DNA of 36,538 nucleotides from Microbacterium sp. APC 3901 (GCF_030407765.1 NZ_JASDCU010000022.1:1-36538); one strand, 5' to 3'; shown: positions 1 through 9,648, numbered from the stretch's first letter. Notes: a model not told the origin generated them from the letters alone. Made by a program: numbers and translations.

Positions 1-18
1 CGAAACCCGCCTTCCCGC

Positions 19-49
19 ACGAGACCCACGCCCTGCACGTGGGTCTCGT
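19..49. other. 12-bp perfect hairpin at the left edge
   Basis: Positions 19-30 and 38-49 are perfect reverse complements (ACGAGACCCACG and its complement) around a 7-nt loop. There is no T-run on either side. It may be a factor-assisted terminator of a gene lying left of the window. Apart from this hairpin and the terminator at 152-181, I see no gene in positions 1-203. Confidence 0.4.
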
Positions 50-151
50 CCAGGGACAGCGGTCTCACGAAAGCGCTCCACCCCAGCGGGGCCCCCTCCC
101 CGCGACCAGTCATCCGGAAACCCTCCCGCAGCAGGTCACCGGACACAGAAA

Positions 152-181
152 AGTGCCCGATCCCCTGGGGGACCGGGCACT
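152..181 (-). terminator. Intrinsic terminator of the osmoprotectant ABC operon
   Basis: Read on the minus strand, this is a GC-rich stem with outer arm AGTGCCCG pairing to CGGGCACT, a CCCC/GGGG inner part and one mismatch. It is followed directly by TTTTCTGTG. It lies 22 bases past the stop of the binding-protein gene, where an operon terminator is expected. Confidence 0.75.
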
Positions 182-203
182 CTCGCGCGAAGACGGCTCA
201 GTG

Positions 204-1127
204 TCAGACGAGGTCGTTGTCCTCGAGCCACTTCTTCGCGATGTCGGCGGACGACTGCTCCTCGACGGTGCTCAGCACGTTGAGGGCGACGAGCTCCTCG
301 CCGGTCAGCTTGGCGCTGATGGCGTTCAGCACATCGGAGACGTCATCGGCGATGTCGCTCGAGACGATCGGCACCACGTTCGACGAGATGATCAGGTTCT
401 CGGGGTCTTCGAGAGCGACGATCTCCTCGGTCTCGAACGCGGGGTCGGCCGTGTAGATGTCGGCGACCTGGATCTGGCCGGCGAGCAGCGACTCGAGCGT
501 GGTCGGGCCGGTGGCCGAGAACGTCAGGTCGACGCCGTAGACCTCCTTGGCCGCAGCCGGGCTGTAGGGGCGCTGCTCGAACTCGGGAGCCGCGCCGATC
601 GTGACCTCAGACGATACGTTCGCGAGGTCGCCGATCGTCTTCAGATCGTTCTCCTCGGCGAAGCTCTTCAGCACCGTGTAGGAGTCCTGGTCGGACGCCT
701 CGGCGAAGTCGAGAGCCGTGAGGCTCTCGGGCAGCGCCTCCTGCAGCGCGGCGTAGACGTCGTCGGGGCTGGTGACGTCGACCTCGTCGTCCGAGATGTA
801 CTCGAGCAGGCTGCCGGTGTACTCGGGGAACACGTTGATCTCGCCGGCCTCGACGTCAGGCATGTAGGCGTCGCGCTGACCGATGTTGAGCTTCTTCTCG
901 ACATCGAACCCCGCGCCCTCGAGCGCCTGGGCGTAGATCTCGGCGATGATCTCGTTGGAGTAGTACGCCTGCGAGCCGACGACGATCGTGTCGCCGCTGC
1001 CCGAGGTCTCGCCGGACTCGGTCGGCTCCTCGAGCGGGTTGCTCGAGGAGCAGGCTGTCAGGGCGAGTGCTGCCGCGGCGACAAGACCGACGGCGAAGAC
1101 AGAACGCTTGCCTCGTGCTGTGAACAT
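204..1127 (-). CDS. Glycine betaine/osmoprotectant ABC transporter substrate-binding lipoprotein (OpuAC family)
   Basis: This 307-residue secreted lipoprotein is the substrate-capture part of a quaternary-amine importer. The N-terminus has a basic stretch, a hydrophobic segment and a lipobox ending LTAC, so Cys26 should be lipid-modified and anchor the protein outside the membrane. A Ser/Gly/Glu-rich linker follows, then an OpuAC/ProX-like periplasmic-binding fold (residues about 45-307, opening with TIVVGSQAYYSNEI and containing the family-typical FPEYTGSLL). The ATG at 1127 is preceded by AGAGGAAG about 5 nt away; the longer open frame upstream is only GC-driven. It is the last gene of a four-gene minus-strand operon, 53 bases after the permease, and an intrinsic terminator follows. 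The exact ligand (glycine betaine, carnitine, choline, proline betaine) cannot be told from sequence alone. Confidence 0.93.
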   Translation of the reverse strand: MFTARGKRSVFAVGLVAAAALALTACSSSNPLEEPTESGETSGSGDTIVVGSQAYYSNEIIAEIYAQALEGAGFDVEKKLNIGQRDAYMPDVEAGEINVFPEYTGSLLEYISDDEVDVTSPDDVYAALQEALPESLTALDFAEASDQDSYTVLKSFAEENDLKTIGDLANVSSEVTIGAAPEFEQRPYSPAAAKEVYGVDLTFSATGPTTLESLLAGQIQVADIYTADPAFETEEIVALEDPENLIISSNVVPIVSSDIADDVSDVLNAISAKLTGEELVALNVLSTVEEQSSADIAKKWLEDNDLV

Positions 1128-1180
1128 GGACTTCCTCTTTTCTGGGACTGCTGTGGGGGACATCACGGAGGATGGACGAT

Positions 1181-1915
1181 TCAGGCTGTCGCCGGTTCGA
1201 CCGCGGCGGGCCGAGCCGATGCCCGCGACCGCCGCTTGGCGGGGCGACCGGTGCGCAGGCCCGCAGGCACGGCGGCCTGCTGCAGCGCCGCGAAGATCAG
1301 GTCGACGATCAGGGCCAGCACGGCGACGATGATCGCGCCGGCGAGCACCTGATCGAACCGGCGCAGGGGGATTCCCTGGATGATCGGCCACCCGAGCCCG
1401 CCGAGATTGACGTAGGCCGCAATCGTGACGGTCGCGATGACCTGCAGCAGCGCCGCGCGGATGCCGCCGACGAGCAGAGGCAGACCGAGCCGTACCTCGA
1501 CCTTCCAGAACACTTGCCATCCGGTCATCCCCATCGACTTCGCGGCGTCGATGACGCGACGGTCGATCGCCTCGAGCCCCGTGTAGGCACCGGCGAGAAG
1601 CGAGGGAATGGCGAGCAGGACGAACGTGATGATCGCGGCCTCGGGAATGCGGAGCACTCCGAGCAGCAGCACGAGCAGGACCATGAGACCGAAGGCCGGA
1701 ATCGCGCGCGCGGCTCCCGAGACGGCGACGGCGATCTCGCGACCGCGACCCGTGTGGCCGATCAGCCAGCCGATCGGGAGGGCGATGAGCGCCGCGATCA
1801 CCACCGAGATGACGGTCAGAGCGAGGTGCTGCCCCAGGAGAACCGGCAGGGCGTAGCGTCCCTCCCACTGCTCGGGCGCGACCATCCACGCGATGGCTTC
1901 GAGGAAGAGGTTCAT
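1181..1915 (-). CDS. Osmoprotectant ABC transporter permease (second copy, OpuCD/ProW-like)
   Basis: This 244-residue inner-membrane permease of the binding-protein-dependent transport family has about six hydrophobic helices. It contains the cytoplasmic coupling (EAA-type) loop, seen as IDRRVIDAAKSMGMTGWQVF, followed by VELRLGLP-like sequence, and the family-typical AAYVNLGGLG segment. Its ATG at 1915 overlaps the stop codon of the preceding permease (ATGA), which implies translational coupling. It should pair with the other permease to form the heterodimeric channel of an OpuC-type importer. The C-terminal tail is Arg/Ala-rich and ends near 1181, just before the binding-protein gene. Confidence 0.9.
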   Translation of the reverse strand: MNLFLEAIAWMVAPEQWEGRYALPVLLGQHLALTVISVVIAALIALPIGWLIGHTGRGREIAVAVSGAARAIPAFGLMVLLVLLLGVLRIPEAAIITFVLLAIPSLLAGAYTGLEAIDRRVIDAAKSMGMTGWQVFWKVEVRLGLPLLVGGIRAALLQVIATVTIAAYVNLGGLGWPIIQGIPLRRFDQVLAGAIIVAVLALIVDLIFAALQQAAVPAGLRTGRPAKRRSRASARPAAVEPATA

Positions 1916-2588
1916 GCGGGAGCCCCCACAGCGAGAGCGCGGGCGGCTGCGGGCCTCGCGGCAGGCTTGGTCCACGGCATGAGAGCGCGGCCGAGGAGCA
2001 GCAGGATCAGATCGATGACGAGCGCGATCACCACGACGGCGATGACTCCGGCGAACACCTCGGCGATGATGCGGCGCTCGAGGCCGTTCGTGAAGAGGTA
2101 GCCGAGGTTCGTGACGCCGATCAGGATTCCGACCGTGGCGAGCGAGATGGTGCTGACCGCTGTGACTCTGAGACCGGCGAGGATCACCGGACCCGCGAGG
2201 GGGAACTCCACCGCCCAGAAGCGGCGGAAGGCGGCGAATCCGGTCGCGGTGGCGGCCTGGCGCACATCGTCGTCGACCGAGTCGAGGCCGTCGGAGACGG
2301 CACGCACCAGGATCGCGATCGCATAGATCGTCAGTGCGATCACGAGGTTGGATTCGCTGATGGCCGAGTAGCCGAGCGCGGCCGGGAGCAGGATCAGCAG
2401 CGCGAGCGACGGAATCGTGTAGAGGAGTCCGGTGAGCACGATGATGGGCCCACGCACCAGTCGGAAGCGCCACGCGACCCAGCCGAGCGGAAGCGACAGC
2501 ACGAAGCCGAGCACGATCGGGATGATGCTCTGACGCAGATGCACCAGAGTCAGATCGAAGATCAACCCGAGGTTGTCTGTGACCCAGT

Positions 2589-2592
<4 letters not shown>
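1912..2592 (-). CDS. Osmoprotectant ABC transporter permease (first copy, OpuCB-like)
   Basis: This 226-residue inner-membrane permease begins VNWVTDNLGLIFDLTLVHLRQS at a GTG (2592) that overlaps the stop of the ATPase gene as GTGA. The short N-terminus followed by a helix containing PIVLGFVLSLPLGW, the GLLYTIPSLALL segment and the coupling loop DDDVRQAATATGFAAFRRF are typical of OpuCB/OpuCD-type permeases. The much longer open frame upstream overlaps the ATPase gene in another frame and is not coding. With the downstream permease it would form the heterodimeric translocation pore. Confidence 0.9.
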
Positions 2593-3476
<884 letters not shown>

Positions 3477-3541
3477 GATCTACTCTCCGGTCGCTCGATC
3501 GACGAGGCGGGCATCAGCGCCGCGGCTGCGGCATACAGAGG

Positions 3542-3844
3542 TCATGCGGAGACTTCGACCCGCGGATCGAAGGCGACGAACCCCGAGAAGTCCTTGCCCA
3601 CGCGATCGAACGCACTCCGGAAAGGAGTCGGATACGACCAGGCGTAATCCGTGTGCAGCTCGCCTCCGGCCTGCACCGAGAAGTACTGAGCGGCACCCTT
3701 CCAGGGGCACGTGTACTGGGTCGGGCTCTCGACGAGCGCCCCCTCGGTGATAGACGCGGGCGGGAAGTACCAGTTGCCCTCGATGCGGGCGAGATCGCTC
3801 TCGTCCGCTTCGGCGATGACGGTTCCTGCGAGTACAGCCTTCAT
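3542..3844 (-). CDS. DUF427 domain-containing protein
   Basis: This 100-residue protein of the DUF427 family is typically a short cytoplasmic protein of unknown function. Visible family features are the central motif PTQYTCPWKGAAQYFSV, with a conserved Cys-Pro-Trp-Lys-Gly, and the tail YAWSYPTPF...FSGFVAFDP. The ATG at 3844 is preceded by GAGGAGG about 8 nt upstream, which decides the start over an upstream in-frame GTG/ATG region. It lies 65 bases before the osmoprotectant ATPase gene on the same strand and may be co-transcribed with it, but no functional link is known. The 198 bp between this gene and the upstream oxidoreductase hold no gene that I can support, only several GGATGC words. 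Confidence 0.88.
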   Translation of the reverse strand: MKAVLAGTVIAEADESDLARIEGNWYFPPASITEGALVESPTQYTCPWKGAAQYFSVQAGGELHTDYAWSYPTPFRSAFDRVGKDFSGFVAFDPRVEVSA

Positions 3845-4042
3845 GGTCCTGCCTCCTCGGATGTGGGTTCGAGCGTATAAGAGGTGTGCGACATTCACTC
3901 GGGGGTTGCGCCCGATGCCGTCAATGTGGGAAACAATCCGGCGCCGGGCTCGCCGATCCCGCGAGGTCTCTCACGGGCTGTTCGGAGCGGATGCCGGAAC
4001 GGATGGCTCCCCGCATCCGTCCCTCGCATCCGTCGGAGGCGC

Positions 4043-5476
4043 TCATGCCGAGTCCCTCCCGTAGGTCTCGAGCAGTCGCAGCCAGATCTCGCTGATGGTG
4101 GGGTACGCCGGAACAGCGTGCCACAGACGGGCGATCGGCACCTCGCCGACGATCGCCACGGTCGCCGTCTGCACGAGCTCTGCGACCTCGGGGCCCACGA
4201 ACGTCGCACCGACGATGACGTCGCGCGTCTTGTCGATGATGAGACGAGCCTGCCCCTCGAATCCGTCTTCGTAGAGGCTCGCGCCGGCGACCGAGCCCAG
4301 GTCGTAATCCACGACGGCCACCTCGGTGCCGGCCTTGCGAGCCTCGGCCTCGGTCTGCCCGACCGACGCGACCTCGGGGAACGAGAACGTCACCTGCGGG
4401 GCCGCCGCACCGTCTGCCGTCGCCACGTGCCTGCCCCAGCGTGCATCGTCGACGTCCTCGCCCTGCGCGCGTGCCGCGATCACGTCGCCGGCAGCCCGCG
4501 CCTGGTACTTGCCCTGGTGCGTGAGCAGAACGCGGCCGTTGACGTCGCCGACCGCGTAGAGCCACTCCGACCCCGGCACGCGCAGCGTGTCGTCCACGGT
4601 GATCCAGCGGCCGGCCTCGAGGCCCACGACATCGAGGCCGATGTCACCGCTGCGCGGCGAGCGCCCCGTCGCCACGAGCACCTCAGCCGCCGCGACCGTC
4701 GATCCGTCGTCGAGCACGATCGAGACGCCGTCGTCGCCGCGCGTGACGCTCGTGGTGCCGGTGTCGGTGCGCACATCGACGCCGAGCTCCTTCAGCCCGG
4801 CCGCGACCCGCTCGCCCGCGAAGGGCTCCATCGAACCCAGCAGACCGCTGCGGGCGATGATCGTCACCGTCGATCCGAGCGCCGCATAGGCCGTGGCCAT
4901 CTCGACCGCGACCACTCCGCCGCCGATCACGGCGAGCGACTCCGGAAGCTCCTCGGCGCTGGTGGCCTCACGGCTGGTCCAGGGCGAGGCCTCGCGCAGC
5001 CCGTCGATCGGCGGGATCACGGCATCCGACCCTGTGCTGATCGCGACCGCGTGGCGCGCGTGGAGCACTCGGGTGCCGCCATCGGCATCCGTCACCGTCA
5101 CCTCGCGCTCCCCCGTCAGCCGACCGTGGCCGCGAGCCAGGTCGATGCCGGCCGAGTCGAGCCACTTCACCTGCCCGTCGTCGGACCAGTTGCTCGTGAA
5201 CGAGTCTCGACGGTCGAACACCGCACGCACGTCGAGCTTTCCAGTCACGGCCTCGGCCGAGCCCTTGACCTTCTGGGCCGCGCGCAGCGCCTGGGCCGGA
5301 CGCAGCAGTGCCTTCGACGGCATGCACGCCCAATACGAGCACTCACCGCCGACCAGCTCGCTCTCCACGATGATCGCAGTCAGTCCGTTCTGCACAGCGC
5401 GGTCGGCGACGTTCTCGCCCACCGGTCCACCGCCCAGGACGATCAGGTCGTATTCGTCGGTCTTCTCAGCAGTCAT
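4043..5476 (-). CDS. FAD/NAD(P)-dependent disulfide reductase-family oxidoreductase with atypical active site
   Basis: This 477-residue flavoprotein belongs to the group-I pyridine nucleotide-disulfide oxidoreductases (lipoamide dehydrogenase, mercuric reductase). In order it has an FAD-binding GGGPVG (15-20), a redox Cys pair Cys46/Cys51 in GGECSYWACMPSK, a second dinucleotide site VIGGGVVAVEMA, the FAD-binding LYAVGDVNG, and a C-terminal dimerisation domain. In lipoamide dehydrogenase the dimer interface carries HPTxxE; here the corresponding stretch reads AYPTISE, so the catalytic His is replaced by Tyr, as in mercuric reductase. The paired C-terminal cysteines of mercuric reductase are absent. 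The substrate is therefore open. ATG at 5476 (GGAGAGG about 8 nt upstream) is preferred to an in-frame GTG at 5485, which lacks a spaced ribosome-binding site. Confidence 0.85.
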   Translation of the reverse strand: MTAEKTDEYDLIVLGGGPVGENVADRAVQNGLTAIIVESELVGGECSYWACMPSKALLRPAQALRAAQKVKGSAEAVTGKLDVRAVFDRRDSFTSNWSDDGQVKWLDSAGIDLARGHGRLTGEREVTVTDADGGTRVLHARHAVAISTGSDAVIPPIDGLREASPWTSREATSAEELPESLAVIGGGVVAVEMATAYAALGSTVTIIARSGLLGSMEPFAGERVAAGLKELGVDVRTDTGTTSVTRGDDGVSIVLDDGSTVAAAEVLVATGRSPRSGDIGLDVVGLEAGRWITVDDTLRVPGSEWLYAVGDVNGRVLLTHQGKYQARAAGDVIAARAQGEDVDDARWGRHVATADGAAAPQVTFSFPEVASVGQTEAEARKAGTEVAVVDYDLGSVAGASLYEDGFEGQARLIIDKTRDVIVGATFVGPEVAELVQTATVAIVGEVPIARLWHAVPAYPTISEIWLRLLETYGRDSA

Positions 5477-5499
5477 GAGGTGCACCTCTCCGTCGCCCA

Positions 5500-5513
5500 G
5501 TCTTGCTCAAGAC
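5500..5513. promoter_or_regulatory. Short palindrome upstream of the flavoprotein gene
   Basis: The 14-bp sequence GTCTTGCTCAAGAC has perfect 6-bp half-sites and lies 24 bases upstream of the oxidoreductase ATG. It could be an operator. No clear -35/-10 pair was found around it, so the role is open. Confidence 0.25.
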
Positions 5514-5653
5514 CAACGCCGAGTCACGGGGTGGTTGTTCCACCGGCGGGTCGCCGGGCGCGTCGGTCGGCCCCGATCCGGCTCGACACAGCTCTGAATC
5601 CGGCCTGAACGGATCTACCCTCGGCGATTCTCCGAAGTCATCGCACGGACGCC

Positions 5654-5738
5654 GTTCACAACTCAGGAGCGGCAAGCCCAAGTCTGCTGATCGAAGACTG
5701 TGCCGACCATTCCGGAGCGAGATTCCTGAGTTGTGAAC
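5654..5738. repeat. Interspersed 85-bp paired-arm element, copy 1
   Basis: The left arm GTTCACAACTCAGGA (5654-5668) and right arm TCCTGAGTTGTGAAC (5724-5738) are a perfect 15-bp inverted pair enclosing 55 bp. The interior can fold further (AGTCT/AGACT and GGCA/TGCC pairs). It starts 16 bases after the stop of the minus-strand MFS gene. It is the best-preserved of four copies in the window (others at 24112, 35403 and 36459). The interiors of the copies are not alike, although their length is. Confidence 0.85.
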
Positions 5739-5754
5739 GCGCCTCGATCGGGAC

Positions 5755-7122
5755 TCAACCGACCCGCGGTGCGACGCGGACGGCGAGCACCGCCGCGGCG
5801 AGCGCGATGACCGCGGCGAACGCGAACACCGCGATGAACGGTTCTCCCGCCGCCAGCCCGGTGAACAGCACACCGGTGATCGCGAGCGCCAGGGCGCTGC
5901 CGAAGGAGTCGGCCACCGTCATGGCCGAGCTGTTGAAGCCCTGGTTCTCCGGTGCCGACATCTCGAGGGTGAGGGCGCTCGTCCTCGGGCTCATGAGGCC
6001 CATGCCGGCCCCGGCGACGATCCACGCGACGATGATGACGACCACCGGTGCGGCGAGCACCGTGGCGACGAGCGCGAGAACGACACCGACGAAGACCAGC
6101 ACCGTGCCGATGCGCACGGCCAGCACGCTCGAGAGCCTGGCTCCCATGCGCCCCTGCACCGTGGCCGCAGCCGACCAGGCGAGGGCGCCGCCGGTGAGCG
6201 AGAGCCCGGCGATGGTCGGCGAGACCTCGCAGCGCTCGGTCAGCAGGTAGGGGATGTAGACCTGGGCACCGAAGAATCCTGCCGCGGCGAGACCGCGCAC
6301 GAGCAGCACCGACGGCAGGCCCCGTCGCGCACGCAGCGTGCCCTTCGGCAGCAGCGCACGAACGGCGACGAGCGCCACGATCACGGCGGCGGCCGCGAGC
6401 ACGGGCCCGGCCCCAGGGACATCTCCGACGAGATTCAGCGCGAGCACGGCGACCGCGGCGAGCACCGACCAGCCGAGCCGTCCGAAGGCCCACGGCGTGG
6501 TGGCGTCGCCCTCGCCCGAGAGTCCTCGGAGTGCCGGCACGACCATCAGCAGCGCGGGGACGACCAGGAAGACGACGCCGAGGAACACCCAGTGCCAGCT
6601 CCAGATCTCGGTGACGGCGCCTGCCACGGTGGGTCCGACGAGCGACGGCACGACCCAGGCCGCGGCGAACCCCGCGAAGATGGCCGGATGCAGGTCGCGC
6701 GGGTAGACGCGGGCGACGACCACGTAGAGCGCCACCATCAGCCCGCCGTTGCCGAGACCCTGCGCGAAGCGCCCGGCCACGAGCACCTCCATGCTGGGCG
6801 CGAGACCCGCGACGATGAGCCCGATCACGAACAGACCCACCGAGGCGTAGAGCGGAGCCACGGGCCCGCGGCGATCCGACCAGTTGCCCGCCACGGCCAT
6901 GCCGATGACGCCGGTTGCCAGGGGGCCCGCGAACGCCAGTGCGTACAGCCGCTCGCCGTCGAGGTCGGCGCTCACCGCCGGCATCACCGTCGTGACGGCG
7001 AGGGACTCGAACGCTCCCAGGAACACGAGCGCACACGCGCCGACGGTGATCCAGAGGTAGTCGCGACTGAGGATGCCGGTGGCGGGCTTCGCGGTCGGAA
7101 CCGCGTCGGTGTCGATGGTCAT
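5755..7122 (-). CDS. MFS transporter under a SoxR-type promoter
   Basis: This 455-residue integral membrane protein of the major facilitator superfamily has about 12-14 hydrophobic helices. The loop GNWSDRRGPVAPL corresponds to the conserved motif A between helices 2 and 3. FAQGLGNGGLMVALYVVVARVYP fits the helix 4-5 region of drug:H+ antiporters. It is probably an efflux pump. The strongest clue to its job is the promoter: a CCTCAA-N6-TTGAGG dyad in a 19-bp spacer, the arrangement used by SoxR, which activates exporters in response to redox-cycling compounds. The ATG at 7122 lies about 8 nt after the -10 element, so the transcript is probably leaderless; no ribosome-binding site is visible. 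No MerR-family gene is in the window. Confidence 0.9.
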   Translation of the reverse strand: MTIDTDAVPTAKPATGILSRDYLWITVGACALVFLGAFESLAVTTVMPAVSADLDGERLYALAFAGPLATGVIGMAVAGNWSDRRGPVAPLYASVGLFVIGLIVAGLAPSMEVLVAGRFAQGLGNGGLMVALYVVVARVYPRDLHPAIFAGFAAAWVVPSLVGPTVAGAVTEIWSWHWVFLGVVFLVVPALLMVVPALRGLSGEGDATTPWAFGRLGWSVLAAVAVLALNLVGDVPGAGPVLAAAAVIVALVAVRALLPKGTLRARRGLPSVLLVRGLAAAGFFGAQVYIPYLLTERCEVSPTIAGLSLTGGALAWSAAATVQGRMGARLSSVLAVRIGTVLVFVGVVLALVATVLAAPVVVIIVAWIVAGAGMGLMSPRTSALTLEMSAPENQGFNSSAMTVADSFGSALALAITGVLFTGLAAGEPFIAVFAFAAVIALAAAVLAVRVAPRVG

Positions 7123-7129
7123 AGGCTCG

Positions 7130-7160
7130 ACCGTAGAACCTCAACATTGGTTGAGGTCAA
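7130..7160 (-). promoter_or_regulatory. SoxR-type operator within a 19-bp-spacer promoter
   Basis: On the minus strand, -35 TTGACC (7160-7155) is followed by a 19-bp spacer and -10 TACGGT (7135-7130). The palindrome CCTCAA-N6-TTGAGG (7139-7156) fills the spacer; its half-sites equal those of the enteric SoxR box. A 19-bp spacer is characteristic of MerR-family activated promoters. Transcription should start near 7123, next to the ATG. Confidence 0.75.
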
Positions 7161-7179
7161 GCCGAGTCCGTCGACCGCC

Positions 7180-8289
7180 TCAGCGCACCGGCAGGATGTG
7201 CGTGGGCGCGGGCGCCTGCGCGATGTGTCGGATGTCGAGCGGAGCCCCTGTGCGCTCGTCGAGGTCGATCAGCGCCACGGTGTCGGAGCGCTGCCCCGCG
7301 ACGAGCAGCTTGCCCTCGTGCACGAGGTGGTGACGTGGCCAGTCGACCCCCGAATCGGCGAGCGCTATCGATTCGAGCGCCTCTCCTCCGCCGCGCACAC
7401 GCAAGGCCGCGACCGTGTTGCTGCCTCGCAGGGCCGTGTACAGGAACCGGGCATCGCGGGTGCGTGCGAGCTCGGCGGGGAAGTCCACGCCGATCTCGGC
7501 GATGGGGCTCGTGAGCACCGACGAGACGACAGCCCATGTGCCATCGCGCCCGGCGGCGAGCGTGAACACCTCGCACGAGTACTCGGTCACCACGTGCAGG
7601 TGACCACTCGGGTGCACGACCATGTGACGCGGACCGGTGCCGACGGGCAGCACGACCTCGTGGTCGAGCACCAGGCCACCGGCGATCGGACGCCAGATGC
7701 GCACGAGGTCGAATCCGAGGTCGGTCGTCGCGATGCGCCCGTCGGCGAGGAAGGCCGCGGAGTGCGCATGCGAGGAGCGCGCTTCGCCGGTGGCGGTGAG
7801 CTCTCCGGCGTACGGATCGGATGCCGCGGCGGCGACTCCTGCCGGCGCCGTCTCCTCGAGCGGTTCGCCGAGGAGCGCCGCCCGCAGCTCGGCGGCCTTG
7901 TTCACGGCATCCGGCACGAGGTGTCCCTGCGCGTCGATGCCGATGCGCACGACTCGCCCGTCGCCGTAGCAGCTCGCGATGAGGAACGATCCGCTCGACG
8001 ACACCGCCACGTGGCACACGCCGTCGCCCGCGGCGACCGGGTCGCCGAGCGGTCGCAGGGTCGACTCGCCACTGCGGGCGAAGGCCTGCACCGCGGCATC
8101 CGCTTCGAGCGCCGCATAGACGACATCGAGCGACGGATGCTGCGCCAGCCACGAGGGCGAGGAGGTCTGCGTGACCGCACCGCGGTACTCGAGCGCGGTC
8201 GGCGCGCTCTCGTCACCCGCGAGCAGGCCGACGCCGTCGGCGGAGCCGTCCATCGCGGGGCCGTACCCGCCGAGCCAGAAGCGTGTCAC
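7180..8289 (-). CDS. Lactonase family protein (6-phosphogluconolactonase-like beta-propeller)
   Basis: This 369-residue protein resembles the seven-bladed propeller lactonases (YbhE/Pgl-type), which in some members hydrolyse 6-phosphogluconolactone in the pentose phosphate pathway. Family signs are the opening strand TRFWLGGYG, the SSPSWLAQHPS segment, the SHAHSAAFLADGRIATTDLGFDLVRIW region, and VGTGPRHMVVHPSGHLHVVTE. Several catalytically implicated His/Asp/Arg positions seem present, but I cannot verify the activity. The GTG start at 8289 lies 7 bases after the purA stop with no strong ribosome-binding site, which suggests co-transcription and re-initiation after purA. No signal peptide is seen. 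Confidence 0.85.
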   Translation of the reverse strand: MTRFWLGGYGPAMDGSADGVGLLAGDESAPTALEYRGAVTQTSSPSWLAQHPSLDVVYAALEADAAVQAFARSGESTLRPLGDPVAAGDGVCHVAVSSSGSFLIASCYGDGRVVRIGIDAQGHLVPDAVNKAAELRAALLGEPLEETAPAGVAAAASDPYAGELTATGEARSSHAHSAAFLADGRIATTDLGFDLVRIWRPIAGGLVLDHEVVLPVGTGPRHMVVHPSGHLHVVTEYSCEVFTLAAGRDGTWAVVSSVLTSPIAEIGVDFPAELARTRDARFLYTALRGSNTVAALRVRGGGEALESIALADSGVDWPRHHLVHEGKLLVAGQRSDTVALIDLDERTGAPLDIRHIAQAPAPTHILPVR

Positions 8290-8296
8290 CGGGCGC

Positions 8297-9583
8297 TCAG
8301 TCGAGCAGGTCGTGACGCACGATGACCTGGTCGCGCTCGGGGCCGACGCCGATGACCGAGATGCGCGTGTTGCTCATGCCCTCGAGTGCGATCACGTAGT
8401 CCTGCGCGTTCTTCGGCAGATCGTCGAAGGTGCGCGCGGTCGAGATGTCCTCGCTCCAGCCGGGGAAGTACTCGAGCACGGGCGTCGCGTGGTGGAAGTC
8501 GGTCTGGTTGACCGGCACCTCGTCGAAGCGCCGACCGTCGACGTCGTAGGCGACGCACACCGGGATCTGCTCGAGTCCGGTCAGGATGTCGAGCTTGGTG
8601 AGCACGAGATCGGTGATGCCGTTGACACGGGTCGCGTAGCGGGTGATCGGAGCGTCGTACCAGCCGACGCGGCGCGGCCGGCCGGTGGTGGTCCCGAACT
8701 CGAAGCCGCGCGAGCGCAGCCACTCGCCCTGCTCGTCGAACAGCTCGGTCGGGAACGGACCAGAGCCGACGCGGGTCGTGTAGGCCTTCACGATGCCGAC
8801 GATGCGGTCGAGCGCGCCCGGTCCGATGCCCGATCCGGTCGACGCGCCACCGGCCGTGGCCGACGACGAGGTGACGAACGGGTAGGTGCCGTGGTCGACG
8901 TCGAGCATGGTGGCCTGGCCGCCCTCGAACACCACGACCTCGCCGCGGCGCAGGGCCTCGTCGAGCAGGTATCCGGTGTCGGCGACCATCGGACGCAGAC
9001 GCTCGGCGTACGACAGCAGGTCTTCGACGATCTCGTCTGCGGTGATCGCGCGGCGGTTGAAGATCTTCACCAGCAGGTGGTTCTTCTGGTCGAGGGCGCC
9101 CTCGACCTTCTGACGCAGGATGTTCTCGTCGAAGAGGTCCTGCACGCGGATGCCGACGCGGTTGATCTTGTCGGCGTACGCCGGGCCGATGCCGCGGCCG
9201 GTGGTGCCGATCATGCGCTTGCCCAGGAAGCGCTCGGTCACCTTGTCGAGCGTGCGGTGGTACTGGGTGATCAGGTGCGCGTTGGCGCTCACCTTGAGGC
9301 GAGAGACGTCGATGCCGCGGCCGCCGAGCGCTTCGAGCTCGCTGAAGAGCACCTCGAGGTCGATCACGACGCCGTTGCCGATCACCGGGGTGACCCCAGG
9401 CGACAGGATGCCGGAGGGCAGCAGGTGCAGCGCGTACTTCTCGTTGCCGACCACGACGGTGTGGCCCGCGTTGTTGCCGCCGTTGAACTTGACGACCCAG
9501 TCGGTGCGCTCGCCGAGCAGGTCGGTTGCCTTGCCCTTGCCCTCATCGCCCCACTGGACGCCGACGATAACGATTCCTGGCAT
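8297..9583 (-). CDS. purA: Adenylosuccinate synthetase
   Basis: This 428-residue cytoplasmic enzyme joins IMP and aspartate using GTP to make adenylosuccinate, the first committed step from IMP to AMP. The N-terminus shows the GTP-binding loop GDEGKGK (12-18) and the [10 protein letters not shown] segment. [36 protein letters not shown] and the C-terminal VLTKLD guanine-specificity motif are all intact. The length matches the family. The ATG at 9583 is preceded by AAGGGGGAT, a good ribosome-binding site. The gene shows very strong codon bias and contains no CGGATGC word, unlike most neighbours. The lactonase gene follows in the same transcription unit. Confidence 0.98.
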   Translation of the reverse strand: MPGIVIVGVQWGDEGKGKATDLLGERTDWVVKFNGGNNAGHTVVVGNEKYALHLLPSGILSPGVTPVIGNGVVIDLEVLFSELEALGGRGIDVSRLKVSANAHLITQYHRTLDKVTERFLGKRMIGTTGRGIGPAYADKINRVGIRVQDLFDENILRQKVEGALDQKNHLLVKIFNRRAITADEIVEDLLSYAERLRPMVADTGYLLDEALRRGEVVVFEGGQATMLDVDHGTYPFVTSSSATAGGASTGSGIGPGALDRIVGIVKAYTTRVGSGPFPTELFDEQGEWLRSRGFEFGTTTGRPRRVGWYDAPITRYATRVNGITDLVLTKLDILTGLEQIPVCVAYDVDGRRFDEVPVNQTDFHHATPVLEYFPGWSEDISTARTFDDLPKNAQDYVIALEGMSNTRISVIGVGPERDQVIVRHDLLD

Positions 9584-9648
9584 GGGTATCCCCCTTGCTT
9601 TCGCCGGGTTTGCACCGGCTGATGAGCTGGCCCTTGTCGGGCGACTCC

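Noticed and set aside
39..1352. 437-residue plus-strand open frame at the left end
   Set aside because: It is antisense to the osmoprotectant binding-protein gene, whose lipobox and family motifs are clear.
3884..5608. 574-residue plus-strand open frame
   Set aside because: It is a shadow of the flavoprotein oxidoreductase gene; composition is Arg/Asp/His-rich with no motif.
5654..5738. Paired-arm elements considered as simple intrinsic terminators
   Set aside because: Loops of 55 nt, no T-run, and copy 2 follows an already strong argG terminator.
7180..8289. Lactonase gene assigned firmly as pgl
   Set aside because: The fold fits, but the family covers several lactonases and no pentose-phosphate neighbours are present, so no symbol was given.
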